A stretch of DNA of 64,000 nt from Heterohyrax brucei (GCA_028571685.1 CM053143.1:140092829-140156828), one strand, 5' to 3'; shown: positions 22,916 through 33,995, numbered from the stretch's first letter. The notes: generated by a model from the letters alone, not told the origin. Numbers and translations: made by a program.

Positions 22916-23163
22916 ACTAAACAACCAAAGGAAGCTCATAAAGCAATGCTTTTATTAGCAAAGATTTTGTCGATAACCTAAACACTCATTAGTAGTAAAT
23001 ATTAAATACCTATATTAAATGTTTATGGCATTTTCATGTAATGGCATTCTTCTATTGGAAGGACTATTTCTAAAATTTGAGGAATTTCTGTTTCTATTGT
23101 CTGCAAGGATGCCTGCAACAGATTAAAAACAAGAAAATAGAGACCATCGTTTATCATACTGCA
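22916..23163. other. No gene recognised
   Basis: AT-rich unique sequence. Confidence 0.4.
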
Positions 23164-23490
23164 GCAGTTGTCCATCGCTGAATAACAAACCAAACTCTGA
23201 CTTTAGTACCTTAACACAACCATTGTACACTTGTTTATGATACCATCACCATGGTTGATCTCTGCTACACATCGTGTTGCCCGAGTTCCCTCCTATCTGG
23301 ACCTAAGCAAGAGCAGCTAGGACTGCTCTCTCCACTTGTGCTCTAGGTCTTCAACAGGCTCAGCTAGGTTTGCTCACCTGGCAGCAGAAATCCAAGATGA
23401 TGCAAGCAGAAGAGGCAAATCTTCTTGAGACCTTGGTTCAGAGTAGCCACCCTATTAATTCCACCAATTTCTATTGCTCAATCCCAAAAA
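23164..23490 (+). repeat. Ancient interspersed repeat, family not named
   Basis: 'cagttgtccatcgctgaataacaaacc', 'tagtaccttaacacaacc' and 'ggctcagctaggtttgctc' recall an old mammalian repeat with a 'tgctgcataacaaa' start. I cannot assign class or name with confidence. Confidence 0.45.
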
Positions 23491-23580
23491 ACCCACTGGG
23501 TGGGGTGGCTGGTGGGTTCCAACTGCCACCCTTTCAGTTAGCATCTGAGTGCTTTAGCCACTGGACCATCAGGGCTTTTT
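23491..23580 (-). mobile_element. AfroSINE head
   Basis: 'ggtggctggtgggttcc', 'aactgccaccctttcag' and 'actggaccatcagggc' are the minus strand of the AfroSINE tRNA-like head. The RTE-like tail is missing. Confidence 0.85.
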
Positions 23581-23639
23581 CATTAAGACGTAGCCCAGCA
23601 GCAAGGAGTAGGAAAATAGACTCCAACCTCTGAACAGGA

Positions 23640-24320
23640 GTTGCTGTGTGGCAGCCACCATCCAAAATGGTCCTCCATCATCCTCACTCCACTGTACGTG
23701 CCTTTATGTAGTCCGCTCACACTGGCTGGAGCCTGGTGGCACTGTGGTTAGGAGCTCAGGCTACTAAACCAAGAGAGCGGCAGTTTGAATCCACCAGCTA
23801 CTCCTTCGAAACCCTATGAGGCAGTTCTACTCTGTCCTATAAGGTTGCTATGAGTAGGAATTGACTTGATGGTACACAACAACTAATTTCCACACTGAGC
23901 CAGGGCTGGCCTCTGTGGCCAACAGGACACAGCAGAAGTGACAGGAGGTGACTACTGAGGCTAGATGATGACAGACTTTGTCGTTTCTATCCTACTGTCT
24001 TGGATGACTCACTCTGGGGGAAACCAGGTGGTGTTCCCAAGGGTACTGAAGCAGCCTACGGAGAGGCACAAAGAAGAACCAAGATTTCCAGGCAACAGCC
24101 AACACCAGCTTGCCAGCCATAAGAGCGAACCACCTTGGAAGTGAAAAATTCAGCCCCAGTCAAAATCTTCAAGGAACTGCAGCCCCAGCAAGCATCAGAC
24201 AGCATCCTCACAAGAGCAAGAACCACTCAGCCAAGCCATACAAACTGTAAGACACAACAAATGATTATTGTTATTTTAAGCTACGAGAGTGTACTGTTAA
24301 GCAATTTCAAATAATAAATA
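23640..24320 (+). mobile_element. Old LTR-like repeat (MaLR-type), split by AfroSINE
   Basis: 'gccaccatccaaaatgg', 'gtgacaggaggtgact', 'ctctgggggaaaccagg', 'cagcttgccagcc', 'actgcagccccagc' and an AT-rich end with 'aataaataac' match a mammalian LTR plan I know but cannot name exactly. Interrupted by AfroSINE 23731-23883. Confidence 0.6.
23731..23883 (+). mobile_element. AfroSINE, full length
   Basis: 'gagcctggtggcactgtgg', 'agagcggcagtttgaatcc', 'tactctgtcctataagg' and 'gaattgacttgatgg' in order, inserted in the old LTR-like repeat. Confidence 0.93.
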
Positions 24321-24327
24321 ACCTACT

Positions 24328-24473
24328 TTTGTCGAGTCAATCCGGCTCACAGCAACCTTATAGGACAGAGTAGAACTGCCCCATAGAGTTTCCAAGGAGC
24401 ACCGGGAAGATTCAAACTGCTGATCTTTTGGTTAGCAGGCATAGCACTCAACCACTGTGACACTAGGTTTTCC
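24328..24473 (-). mobile_element. AfroSINE, full length
   Basis: Minus strand from 'tgtcgagtcaatccggctc' (RTE-like end) through 'ccaaggagcaccggg' to 'gtgacactaggttttcc' (head). Confidence 0.93.
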
Positions 24474-25907
24474 AAATATACAAGTTGCAAATAATTTGTG
24501 GTCTTTATATGTATGTATATTAATAATAGTTATCTCTAGAGTCTGGATATAAAGATGTGTTTGTGTGCTTATGCGTATGCATGTGTGTGCACACATGCAT
24601 GTGTACATGTGTGTTTGTGTGTTATTGCTCTTATTTTTGAGTACTCGGGGCCGGCAGGTTTTACTTGAGGCAGGTTTTTCTTCATACTTGCTTGAGTTTT
24701 TTCATTGAACTTGAACTACTTCCATAATCACTCAAATGGCTGAAAATTCATTTCTCTTGCATATCAAAGCACTTGTAATGAGCAACACAGATGAGCAAGC
24801 CAGAAGGGAAAGAAGGTACAAACCCTTTGAGAGCTTTTAGATGCCATCCTGCATGCAAGCCCCAAATAGTGCAAGTTCTAGGAACCATGAAACAAACCCT
24901 TGGAATATCAGCACAGGCTTGGTTTGCTGAGAAAAAAGCTCTCAGGCAAAGTATAACATAGAGACTGAAATGATAACGCAACCACAGTGAGATTTAAGCA
25001 CGCATATTCCTTTTAAATGAGATTTTCCCTGAAAAGATAGTATCCAACGTAGTCACTGAAATGCAATGAGTCCATAGAGCTGGAACTGGTTTAGAACATG
25101 AAGAATCTGTTTGAAATACACACGCACAATGGGATCCAGCTGTCTGAGCCAGTTGAGAGAAATATGTTTAAAAATAAAACAGTCCTATGTGTTCCCCAAC
25201 TGCTTTTCCATGGCAATGCAGTTTTAAAATTCAACTGACCCAATAAATTAATCAGTGCAATTGACCAGGCCTTTTCAAAATAACGAGTCTAAAGCCTTAT
25301 TTCCTCCTGAAAAGAAAGACGTGTCATCATGGTGTTTCACAGTTTTCTTCCAAAGACAGGTAACTCTGCGAATTTCCTCCTGGAATGGAAGCAGTTTGAA
25401 GTGTCCCTCACGTTGTTCTTTTTACTTGTTAAATAGGTTATGTCAGGTTTTTTTGTTTATTACATGTTGACAGCATCTTCCAGCCTGCAAACAAAATTCT
25501 AGAGGAGGCTGTGATCTTTACCTAACATATGACATTTGGGCTCTCGTTTTCCATTTCTGTCCCAGAATATTCAATATGAACTTAGTCTCACAGCATTGCA
25601 CAGAGCCCTGGAAATGCTCCAATCTTTTTTTTTTTTTTTTCAAAAAGGAATGAAACAAAGAGATGTATGTGTCAAGATGGCATGTCCCTAACTCTTAGAA
25701 TCACAGCCAAATTGTTTAACAACTTCGAAAATCAGTGAATTACTGTGAGGGTTTAGATCTATGTGGTTTTCCTCGTCTGATTAAAAACTTAAAAGTATTA
25801 CAAAATCTGACTTTTCTTGAAGCAACAGCTCATTTTATATATTCTTACTGCTTTCTGTAAAACTTCTGTCCAGTATCCCCTCCAAGACAGGAATCTGGGG
25901 CATCTTT
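24474..25907. other. Repeat-poor 1.4 kb; TG-rich tract and T16
   Basis: No recognised transposon or exon. Holds a degenerate TG/CATG-rich tract (about 24553-24622) and a run of 16 T at 25625-25640. Possible conserved non-coding sequence cannot be judged from one genome. Confidence 0.45.
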
Positions 25908-26250
25908 GCTGCTGTTAACTGCTGGCACGTTGGCTCCATGTCATGGAGTCTCTGCACACAGTGGGATGAAAGTTGGGCCAGTCCCGGGCCACCGCCGTAA
26001 GAGGTTGTGAACCAGACTGTTGTAGTCTACAGGATTTTCGCTGGCTGCCTTTCAGAAGTACCTTGTTGGTCCTTTCTTCCTAGTCCGTCTTAGTCTGGAA
26101 GCTCTACTGACACTCGTTCAACAGTACAGCAACACACTATCCACGAGTGATGGACGAGAATGGCTGCGCACGGGATGCAGTGGGATGGATTGAAACCTGG
26201 GTCTCCTTCGTGGGACAGTGGGAATTCTGCCATCAAACCACCCATGTCAC
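25908..26250 (-). mobile_element. tRNA-Gly-headed SINE with RTE-like tail
   Basis: Minus strand. The 3' end at 25908 (ctgttaactgctggca) corresponds to the RTE 3' terminus. The middle (ttttcgctggctg, 'cctagtccgtcttagtctgg', 'gtacagcaacacac') is shared with the RTE derivatives. The 5' head at 26170-26250 is the reverse complement of a tRNA-Gly-like sequence. Head, body and tail are all present in about 340 bp, so this is a whole but diverged SINE; it has no coding potential and depends on LINE enzymes. Confidence 0.75.
26170..26250 (-). pseudogene. tRNA-Gly-like SINE head
   Basis: Reverse complement gives a glycine-tRNA-like order: a 'ggtggtttgatggcagaattc' D-arm and anticodon-arm region and a 'ggtttcaatcc' T-arm (B-box). 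Many substitutions and its place at the 5' end of a SINE argue against a functional tRNA gene. Confidence 0.65.
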
Positions 26251-26359
26251 ATTCGGGGGAGTGAACATCACCCCCCTAAGTTTGCAAACTGAGTTTTCCT
26301 GGGAAGTGTTAAGAAGCAGCAGCAGCCGCTAAAAGCAGTTTGAGATTTACAGAGGGCAG

Positions 26360-26500
26360 ATTTGAGAGCTAGGTACTGATGCCCAGCTCCAAGACTCCCT
26401 ATGAGCAAACCAGTTACATCTTTCTAGGCCTTGTTCTCTTCAATGATATGATGAAATAATTATTTGTGAACCAAGCATTGTGAAAGCTATTATATAGATG
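26360..26500 (+). mobile_element. MIR SINE fragment
   Basis: 'cagctccaagactccctatgagc', 'agttacatctttctaggcc', 'ttctcttcaatgatatgatgaaataat' follow the MIR core order (tctgccac...cttgggcaag...cctcagtttcctcatctgtaaaatgg), strongly diverged. Confidence 0.6.
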
Positions 26501-28104
26501 ACACGACTGTAGCGTATACAAAACAGAAATCCAAGATGTGGAGATAGGATGCGCGGCTGTGTGTTGGATTGGTTGACTTGATGGTAAAAATCACTGAATA
26601 GAAAATTCCTGAAGAAGTTTGCCTAAGTTTTGTTGAAAAGTCTAGGAAGACTTCTTTTGAATACTGGCTTTGGAAACATGACAAACATCTAATTTACACA
26701 CTTTCTAATTTTAGTATGTGATTTAATTTTACAACTATTTCATACACAGATGTAGATTAAATGATTTAACTGTTTTCAGAATGAAGCCAATTAAAATATA
26801 ACCCAAATTACTGAAAGTTGGGGGGTGAAGTTAAGGGGTGCCCTGTTCTGGTTGAAAACAGAAATAAAGAGCCAAAGAGAATTATAATAACATATGGTGT
26901 CAGCTTCCTAGGAGCAGGACCGAGAAGGAAGCAGAGCTTTCTCTCTCCCTTTCCCTGAACCGTGGGATGAACAAGGGGCACATCACCTCCAACCAAGTAG
27001 TGATGGGAATGAAAATGGAAACAAGAGAACAGAACCCTTTCTCCGCTGGCCTGGAAACCCCATGTGGCTTGCCTGAAACAGAAATTACAGGCTGCATGGG
27101 TACTCCCTAGCCGTGCCACCCAAGTTGAGATGAAAACAGAAGGAAGCCTTGGCTTTTCAGTGCAGCAGTCCAGTCCCGTACCTAAGAGGAGGTCACAGAA
27201 AGACCAGGGAAGGATTATCTCTCCACGTGTCTCAGTCAGATTGGTCAGAATTTCCTGGTCTCCCCAGATTGATGTTACTCCTGCTATTGGGAAGAGCAGG
27301 TCAAGATCTTGGAGGAAGCCAGAAGGCATGATTCAGTATTGCACCTCTTTGGAAAACTTGGGAAATGGACCAGAAGTCCCTTGATTAATATGGACAGGAA
27401 AATAAAACATTTCCTGGCTCTGCCTCAACTCAGATAAATATAATCACTGTGTGAAAGAATCATCTCATAGGCATTCCCCCATATTGTTCAACTCTTCTTA
27501 ACCAAAACCTAGATGAAGACAAAGATTCAGGGAGGGAGTGGCTGGTGATGAGCCACCATAATTTTGCAACTCCATGTGAAACACAGAACAGGGCAACTCC
27601 TTTGTTTCAAGAGGATTTGCTTGTGTATGTGTGTGCAACCATGCACACACACACTCACATTAGTTGTTTGAATTTAGGACACCTTTTTCCCCATGAAATG
27701 ATGTTCTAAATCTAAAATAGTGTATAGCTTCCAAAGCTGACCTCCAAAAGTCTCTATGACAGTATAATTTCTACTCTACCCTGTTGTTTTCATAGGGAAC
27801 GAATTACAAAAGCTAACACAAAGCCACAAGCACATCAATCCTTGGTCCAGACCACCCTCCCACCCTCCTTCCCTCCACTCTCCCACTCCTCCCTAACCCC
27901 TTCACCCAGAGGCAGTAGGAGGAGGTAGAAAGTGACTCATGGTGGATTCTCAAAGAACACAATTATTTGCTAATTCCCAACATCTGATCAGGGGCTATAT
28001 CTCTGCATGAAAATAAGACCAAATCGGTACCTCTCAGCAGCTATTTAAGAAACTCTTTAAGTGATCCTCTTTGAAGAAAAAAGATTTTCTCGTTTGATTA
28101 CTCT
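26501..28104. other. Repeat-poor 1.6 kb
   Basis: No recognised transposon. Overlapping open frames of up to 173 codons on the minus strand (26808-27329) and 106 on the plus strand (27064-27384) show no family motif. A CA/TG-rich patch is at about 27624-27656 and a pyrimidine-rich patch at 27845-27900. Confidence 0.45.
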
Positions 28105-28251
28105 TTCCTTCATTTAACATTATTTCTAAAAATTTGTACCAGGCTCTGGAGATAAGAGTTGGGAACAAAACAGACACACCTCCTGCCCTCATGGAAACCC
28201 TGCTGGGGTTGGGAGTAGTGTGTGTGGGTGGGTAAACCATCCATTAAACAA

Positions 28252-28417
28252 GTAACCAAACCATACCCATTATTGTCAAGTTAATTGACTCACAGTGACC
28301 ATACGGGACAGAGTAGAACTGCTGAATAGAGTTTCTACTGAGTGTTGTCTGGTGGATTTGAACAGTCAAGCTTTTGATTAGCAGCCATACCATTTAACTG
28401 CTGCCCCACCGGGGTCT
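28252..28417 (-). mobile_element. AfroSINE with 11-bp target-site duplication
   Basis: Minus AfroSINE from 'attattgtcaagttaattgac' to 'gccccaccggggtct'. CCATTAAACAA occurs at 28241-28251 and again at 28418-28428, an exact duplication of the target within L2. Confidence 0.95.
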
Positions 28418-28474
28418 CCATTAAACAAACGGGTGAATAAACATTGTATTTACAAATTGTAACAAGTTCTATGG

Positions 28475-28650
28475 AGTCCCCAGGTGGTGCAAAGGCTGGT
28501 AATCTAAGGGTTGGATGCCTTGGAAAAAAAGCTAGGAAATCTGCTTCTGGAAAACCAGCTGTTTGAAAACATCACAGAATGCAGTTCTATACAGACACAC
28601 GAGGTAGTCCAGTGTTGGAATCACCTTAGTGACAACTGGCTAGTTTTACT
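28475..28650 (+). mobile_element. AfroSINE, long subfamily
   Basis: 'agtccccaggtggtgcaaagg' head, an extra central block near 28520-28560 typical of the long form, then 'cagttctatacagacaca' and an end at 'gtgacaactgg'. Flanks 'aagttctatgg' (28464-28474) and 'aagtgctacaagg' (28651-28663) are an imperfect duplication of L2 sequence. Confidence 0.85.
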
Positions 28651-29204
28651 AAGTGCTACAAGGAAAAAGTTGTCTCCAGAAATTGTCATTTGAGCTGAGA
28701 TCTGAAAAAATGGCAAAGAGCAGAGGGAGAGAGAACATGCATAATCAGGAAAAAAACAGTCCACGAAGAGCAAAGGTGGTGAGGTGGAGAAAAGCTTGGA
28801 AGGTTCTTGAACTGACACAAGCCAGTGTGACTATGTAATGAAAGAAGGAAAGTGTAGCTGAGGTAACACTGGACGGGTAAATAGGAACCAAATGTCTCAA
28901 ACCTAATGGGGTCATGTGGTGTATTCTCCTGAGTGCAATGGAAAGCCTTGAGACTTTTAGACAGGCTACTGACACAATCTGAATTGTATTTAAATATCTA
29001 GTCTATGTGATGTGGAATACAGATTTGGTAAAGGGACTAAGGGCCAGAAGGGAAGCCGGCAGGCCAGTGAGGCTTACCTACAGTAATCAGGTGAGAGATG
29101 TTGGATGGGCAGTTAGACTACTCGCTGTGACAACGTAGATAGAGGGCAGCTGTTGAACTTGATATGAATTTTGCAAGTGGAATTGACTTAATATACTCAT
29201 GGAT

Positions 29205-30170
29205 CCCATCAACTGTGTTGTCCTGTGGTTGCTTAAGTGTTGCTGTGATGCTGGAAGCTATGATACCATGATTATTTGAAATACCCGTGGAGGCTACCTT
29301 TCGGGAGAGTTTCTATACCAAGGCAGACTAGAGAGAAATGCATAGTGAGCTACTTTCAAAAAATTGTTGTTGCTGTTGTCAGATGTCATCGAGTTGGCCT
29401 TAACTCTGAGCCACCCCACGTACAATGGAATAAAACGCTGCCCCATCCCGTGTCATCCTTGCAACCATTGTTACGCTTGAGCCCATTGTTGAAGCTACTG
29501 AGTCACTTCACTTCATTTAGGGTCTTCCTCTTTTTTCACCGACCCTCTAAAGCATGGTGTCCTTCTCCATGGACTGATAACCCCTATTAACATGTCCAAA
29601 GTATATCAGACATAGTCTCACCATTCTTGCTTCTAAGGAGTATTCTGGCTATACTTCTTCTAAGACAGATTTATTCATTCTTTTGGCAGCCCATAGTATA
29701 ACCAATATTTTTCACCAATACTACAATTCAAAGGCATCAACTCTTCTTCTGCCTTCCTTCTTCATTGTGCAGCTTTTCCATGCATATGAGGCAATTGACA
29801 ACACAATGGCTTAGGTCAGGTACACCTTAGTCTTCAAGGTGACATCTTTGCTTTCCAACTTCAAAGAGATCTTTTGCAACAGATTGGCCCAATGTAATGT
29901 ATCTTTTTTTCACTGGTTAATTTTTGGAAGCAAAAGACACATTGCATTTGAAAATTAGCCTGTGAAAATTCTGTGAATCACAATAGCATATTGGCTGATA
30001 CAGCACTGGAAGATGAGGCTCCTCTATGATGAAAGGTGTCCAGAAACAGTGGCCTCAACAATGGACTCGAGCATATCAATGATTATGAAGATGGCATAGG
30101 ATTGAGCAACATTTTATTCTGTTGTATGTGGGGTCACCACGAGTCAGAGTCAACTCATCAGCAACTAACA
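29205..30170 (+). mobile_element. Non-autonomous RTE derivative, with perfect 10-bp TSD, split by another RTE
   Basis: ACTCATGGAT stands at 29195-29204 and 30171-30180. Between lie the RTE 5' leader (gatgctggaagctatgata), the foreign RTE at 29364-29904, the rest of the leader (ctgtgaaaattctgtgaatc, 'gcactggaagatgagg') and the RTE 3' end (gtggcctcaacaatggactc to 'cagcaactaaca'). Leader joins directly to 3' UTR as at 17745-18118. The duplication fixes both ends of the element, so its 5' terminus is natural. Confidence 0.88.
29364..29904 (-). mobile_element. RTE 3' end inserted in an RTE derivative
   Basis: Minus strand from 'ttgttgttgctgttgtcag' (3' terminus) through 'ctaaggagtattctggc', 'agcccatagtata' and 'ttcaaggtgacatctttgc' to truncation at about 29904. 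About 540 bp of 3' UTR and C-terminal coding region, broken. Confidence 0.9.
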
Positions 30171-30374
30171 ACTCATGGATTCGATGTGGGGTTTAAAGCA
30201 GAGGGCATGGAACAGTAACTCCAACAAAGGAGCACTTGGATTGGATACAGAGGCCATTTACTGAGGTGGAGGAATAGGAGGAGGACCAAGGAAATAAGGT
30301 GCAGAATTGGCCTTGAAGGTGTGAAATAAGAAATGTCTGTGAGTCCCAGAGCAAGCAGTTGGAGGATCTGCCAC

Positions 30375-30874
30375 TGTCTTAGTCATTTAGTGCTGCTGTA
30401 ACAGAAATATCACAAGTAGGTGACTTTAACAAAGACAAATTTATTTTCTCACAGAAAAGTAGGCTACAAGTCCAAATTCAAGGCATCACCTCCAGGGGAA
30501 GTCTTTCTCTGTTGGCCCTGGAGGGAGATCTTTGTCATCAATCTTTCCTTGGACTGGAAGCTTCTAAGGCACAGGGACCCTGTGTGCAAAGGACATACTC
30601 TGCTCCTGACATTGCTTATTTCCTGATGGTATGAGGTCCCCAAATCTCTCTGCTTGCTTCCTTTTCCTTTGTCTCTCAAGAAATGACCTCAAGATACAAT
30701 GCAATCTTACAGTTCAAGTCCTGTCTCACCAACACAGCCACCAGTTATCTTCCCTCATTAACATCCTAGAGGCAGAGTTTACAACAAATAGGAACATGAC
30801 ACAATACTGGCAATCAAGGTCCAGTCAGACTGCTACACATGTTTTTTTGTGAGGAGACAATTCAATCCGTGACA
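30375..30874 (-). mobile_element. Solo LTR, Afrotheria-type MaLR-like fossil
   Basis: Minus LTR from 'tgtcttagtcatttagtgctg' to 'caattcaatccgtgaca', with 'aggctacaagtccaaattcaagg' and 'ggtccccaaatctctc' in between. Complete solo copy of the same family as 15656-16180, lying in L2. No exact 5-bp duplication was found. Confidence 0.88.
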
Positions 30875-30960
30875 CCCGCAGATACAAGTGCAGAAGTCAT
30901 TGTCTTAGAGATGTTATCTGAAGCCTTGGAGTGGGGCTTTGGCCTTCTCCCCTTGTTGCC

Positions 30961-32863
30961 CCATCCATTTGTAGGTAAGGGTAAGGAAGAGTAAACTATA
31001 ACTGATATGCTTATGAGGAGGGAGAGGAAAAGTCAATCCCTTTCTGCTCAAAAATGAGTTTCTCTTAGTATTATAAATTCGTTTTCACCCTGATTGTCTC
31101 ACAAGAGTGAAAATTGGCCTGAGAGAAAACTAATTCAGGTTTTAGTTTCTTTATCACCATTTAAAGATTCAAATGGCTGTTCTACAATTTAATATGCCTC
31201 AGATTTAATATTCCTCCTTCAAAATGCACCCCAAATGAGGACATTTTCTCTGCGTATAACGGGGCATGCTACCTTTCTGGGATACTCTAAAAACAGGCCA
31301 TCTTCCCTGTCCGTAGGGAAGGCAGTTTGCTTGCCTGTAATTATTAGAACCTTTAACTACATCTGCACCTTTTGGCTGAGCTGCGATCTGTCACTCATGT
31401 GGAGTGACCTGGGCCAAATGGAAATGACGCTCAGAAACAGTGGAGTTTACATAGACTCAGGTCAGCATGATATGAGTAATTCTGGCTTTGGAGAGGAACA
31501 TTTGTAATATGGTATAAACTCATCCTGTTTTTATCTGGGACTTCTCTCTGTTTTTAGTTTTAAACAGTCAGCTGACTTGGTTACATGATTACGCAAAAAA
31601 AATCTTTTTGGAGGTTTGCATGTTTGTTGTTAATCCTAGAATAAATTCACACCTTGGACCCTAATCAATCAGTACTGATCCATGTGCTCAGAGGTTGGGA
31701 ATGATAAATGAAATCTACCTACCTTACCTTTCTGAATGGAAAACCCCAAAGCTGCCCACAGTACCCACATCTATGTCTTTCCCTGATCTAAGGCTGCAAA
31801 GCAGATGCTAAACATGAAAGCTTCCATGATGTCAGCCCCATTTCAACATTCCGGCTTTTCATTTCATGTGATAAGGTTGAAAAGGCCTATTTGACTGTTA
31901 TAAATTGCCTTTCCTCATCAAAGAACTCCAAGACCAGAGTGTATAAACATATCTGGATGCTATGCTTAATTGCAAACCACTAGAAAAGAAAAATGATATG
32001 ACATTAAACCAAATGCCCAGCTCCTTTCCAATCTTCCTTTTTGTTACTGTAACTCCAGTAAATAAGTCTATAGCCCCTGTTAAAAAGAATGAAAAGCTGA
32101 CAAACCTCAAACTGAAAGGCTTCTGTGGGCCCAGGGCAAAACACCCCGAAGATCCAGCAGACCAAAGCTAAGGATGACGGGGGGGGCAATTGTCCTGATG
32201 TCGCAACTTATCTATTTGTAAAAACAGACAACCTGGATCCCACTGTGAGCCATTTCTCTGTCTCCCAGTTAATGGTTTTACTTTCCTTTGACCAAATGCC
32301 AGCTGCGCTGGGGTAACCAGTGTGGCATGGGAGAGCCAAATGCTAGCAATTGAAAGTAAACACGAAGACAATAAACCAAAAAGTCAGTGTGACCCGAAGA
32401 CCGGAGACTAAAGACACACGGGCAGATTTCTTCTTACCAGGCAGAAGTTTCCAGGCAGGGAACTTAGTCTCATACCATGGATTATTGATTCAAAAGAGCT
32501 TATAACCACTGGACTCCTAAAGCCAAAAGGACAAACTAGTGATCAAGTCATGATCAAAACACACTCACAGTCAAGAGGTTTACAGGGCGCTTTCTGGTCT
32601 ATGAATCTAAATCACAGCAGAGAGCCTGAGACAGATGGCAGCGAGCAGCACCTCCATAACCAGAGAGGATATTGGGGGCCTAGACCACACCTGTCCTATG
32701 TATATGCAGCATACAAGGACACCAACTCACCTCACTGGAGGGAGCCCACATAACTGATGCCCCGTGTTGCTGTTTAGAGTTCTGTTGCAGCAGCTAATAG
32801 TTAATTTAAGCAATGTATTTGGCCATCCTTGAAGCAGTCAGCTCTCAGAGGTAATTAAGCCTA
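30961..32863. other. Repeat-poor 1.9 kb
   Basis: The longest stretch without a recognised repeat. No splice-bounded exon. Contains homeobox-like words such as 'gctaatagttaattta' near 32790 and a run of eight G at about 32179. Open frames stay under 90 codons. Confidence 0.5.
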
Positions 32864-33027
32864 CCTGATGGAGGTTGGAAACTGTCTAGCAGTGCCACAG
32901 AAGAAAGGTCTGGTAATCTGATCCCATCAAGATTACAGCCAAGAAAGCCCTACGAAGCAGTTCTACTCTGTAACACATGGGGTCGCAATGAGTCAGTGTC
33001 AACCTGATAGCGACAGATCAGTTGGTT
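32864..33027 (+). mobile_element. AfroSINE, long subfamily, 5' part diverged
   Basis: 'gcagtgccacagaagaaagg', 'ccctacgaagcagttctactctg', 'aacacatggggtcgcaatgag' and 'cagtgtcaacctgatagcgac'. The head is poorly preserved. Followed by a TG microsatellite. Confidence 0.85.
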
Positions 33028-33040
33028 GTATGTATTTGCA

Positions 33041-33077
<37 letters not shown>
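33041..33077. repeat. (TG)n microsatellite
   Basis: About 18 TG units with a CGCGCG interruption, adjoining an AfroSINE tail. Confidence 0.92.
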
Positions 33078-33124
33078 CTAAAGCAAGACTTTGCAAGTCC
33101 ATGTCCAGAGATGCAATTCAACAA

Positions 33125-33295
33125 ATTTGAAGTAACTGAGTCACTTTGCAGGAGTAACTTTATCTCCCTAATCCTCAATTCCGTTACTAAATGGGAATCA
33201 TGACTATAGGGTTTTGCTAAGAATTAAATGAAATAATGCACACCAGGAAATTAGCATAGGTCCTGGCATTTAGAACACATTTAATAAGTCTTAGG
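33125..33295 (+). mobile_element. MIR SINE
   Basis: MIR core and 3' part: 'tgagtcactttgcagg', 'cctcaattccgttactaaatggg', 'aattaaatgaaataatgcac', 'ggtcctggcatttag' and 'aacacatttaataag' in the standard order. Confidence 0.8.
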
Positions 33296-33995
33296 AAAGA
33301 CGTGGCTGCTGAAGATGATGATGATCAAGAGTAAACAGAAGAAATTCTCACTTAAACAGTAATCCTACATCTTTAGAGTTAAAAATCTTACATAGCATCA
33401 GCCTTAAACTGGATCATCACTTTTCTTTGTCTGCAAACAGTAGCCAATATTCAGTGATGCATGGTAATGCTTATGGAAAATCTTTGGAAATTTTGACAAG
33501 ATACTGGAAAAATTTAGGATTGCTTGATATGCCTCATATAGAATTTCATGCACACTTCCTTGGACATTTAAAAATAAAACAAGGTTCAGGATTCTGAGAC
33601 AGGTCCAGTTGGAAGCCCCCACTTATTTGGGGACTGGTTCAGAGCATGATGAAGTCCCAGACGTAACAACAGCCTGAGGTGTAGTGGCCAGTGTTTGTTT
33701 CCTTGTTGATTTCCTCTCCCTGGCCTCAAGCTCGTTTTCCCATTGCCTGCAGGAAAATGACATCCAGGGGTGCAGTAGGCCTGACTTGGCAGCACTGAAG
33801 GATCACTGAACAAAGGATCTGCGTTTTAGGAGGAGCAGAGGAAGTTCCAGGGAGCCTTGGCCCCAACCAAACCAGATGTTAATGAGTGACTGCTCCAGGG
33901 TGCCGCACTCCAGCAGACGGCGCTCCCTTATGGGCTATTCTCTTTGGGGCTTACGGATCTGCTCTTCCCAAACAAAAGACAAGGAACATCCACCT
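33296..33995. other. No gene recognised
   Basis: About 700 bp, unique-looking, GC-richer on its right side; no supported feature. Confidence 0.4.

Larger units (their letters stand above)
28105..30960 (-). mobile_element. L2 LINE fossil with four insertions
   Basis: Blocks of reverse-complement L2 lie at about 28105-28251, 28429-28463, 28664-29204, 30181-30374 and 30875-30960. Landmarks in order: 'ccctgccctcatgg', 'taagtgctacaagg', 'caatggaaagcc', 'ctgacacaatctga', 'cagtaatcaggtgagagatg', 'ggattcgatgtgggg', 'gttatctgaagccttg'. Each gap is filled by a younger element, so removing them gives about 1.2 kb of continuous L2. No frame survives. Confidence 0.8.

Noticed and set aside
26170-26250. 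Functional tRNA-Gly gene
   Set aside because: Head of a SINE with many substitutions; the body and RTE-like tail follow directly.
26808-27329. 173-codon minus open frame as a gene
   Set aside because: No recognisable motif; overlapping frames on the other strand are similarly long, and there is no splice or promoter context.
29205-30170. Single long RTE with rearrangement
   Set aside because: The perfect duplication at the outer ends and the foreign minus-strand terminus inside show two insertions.
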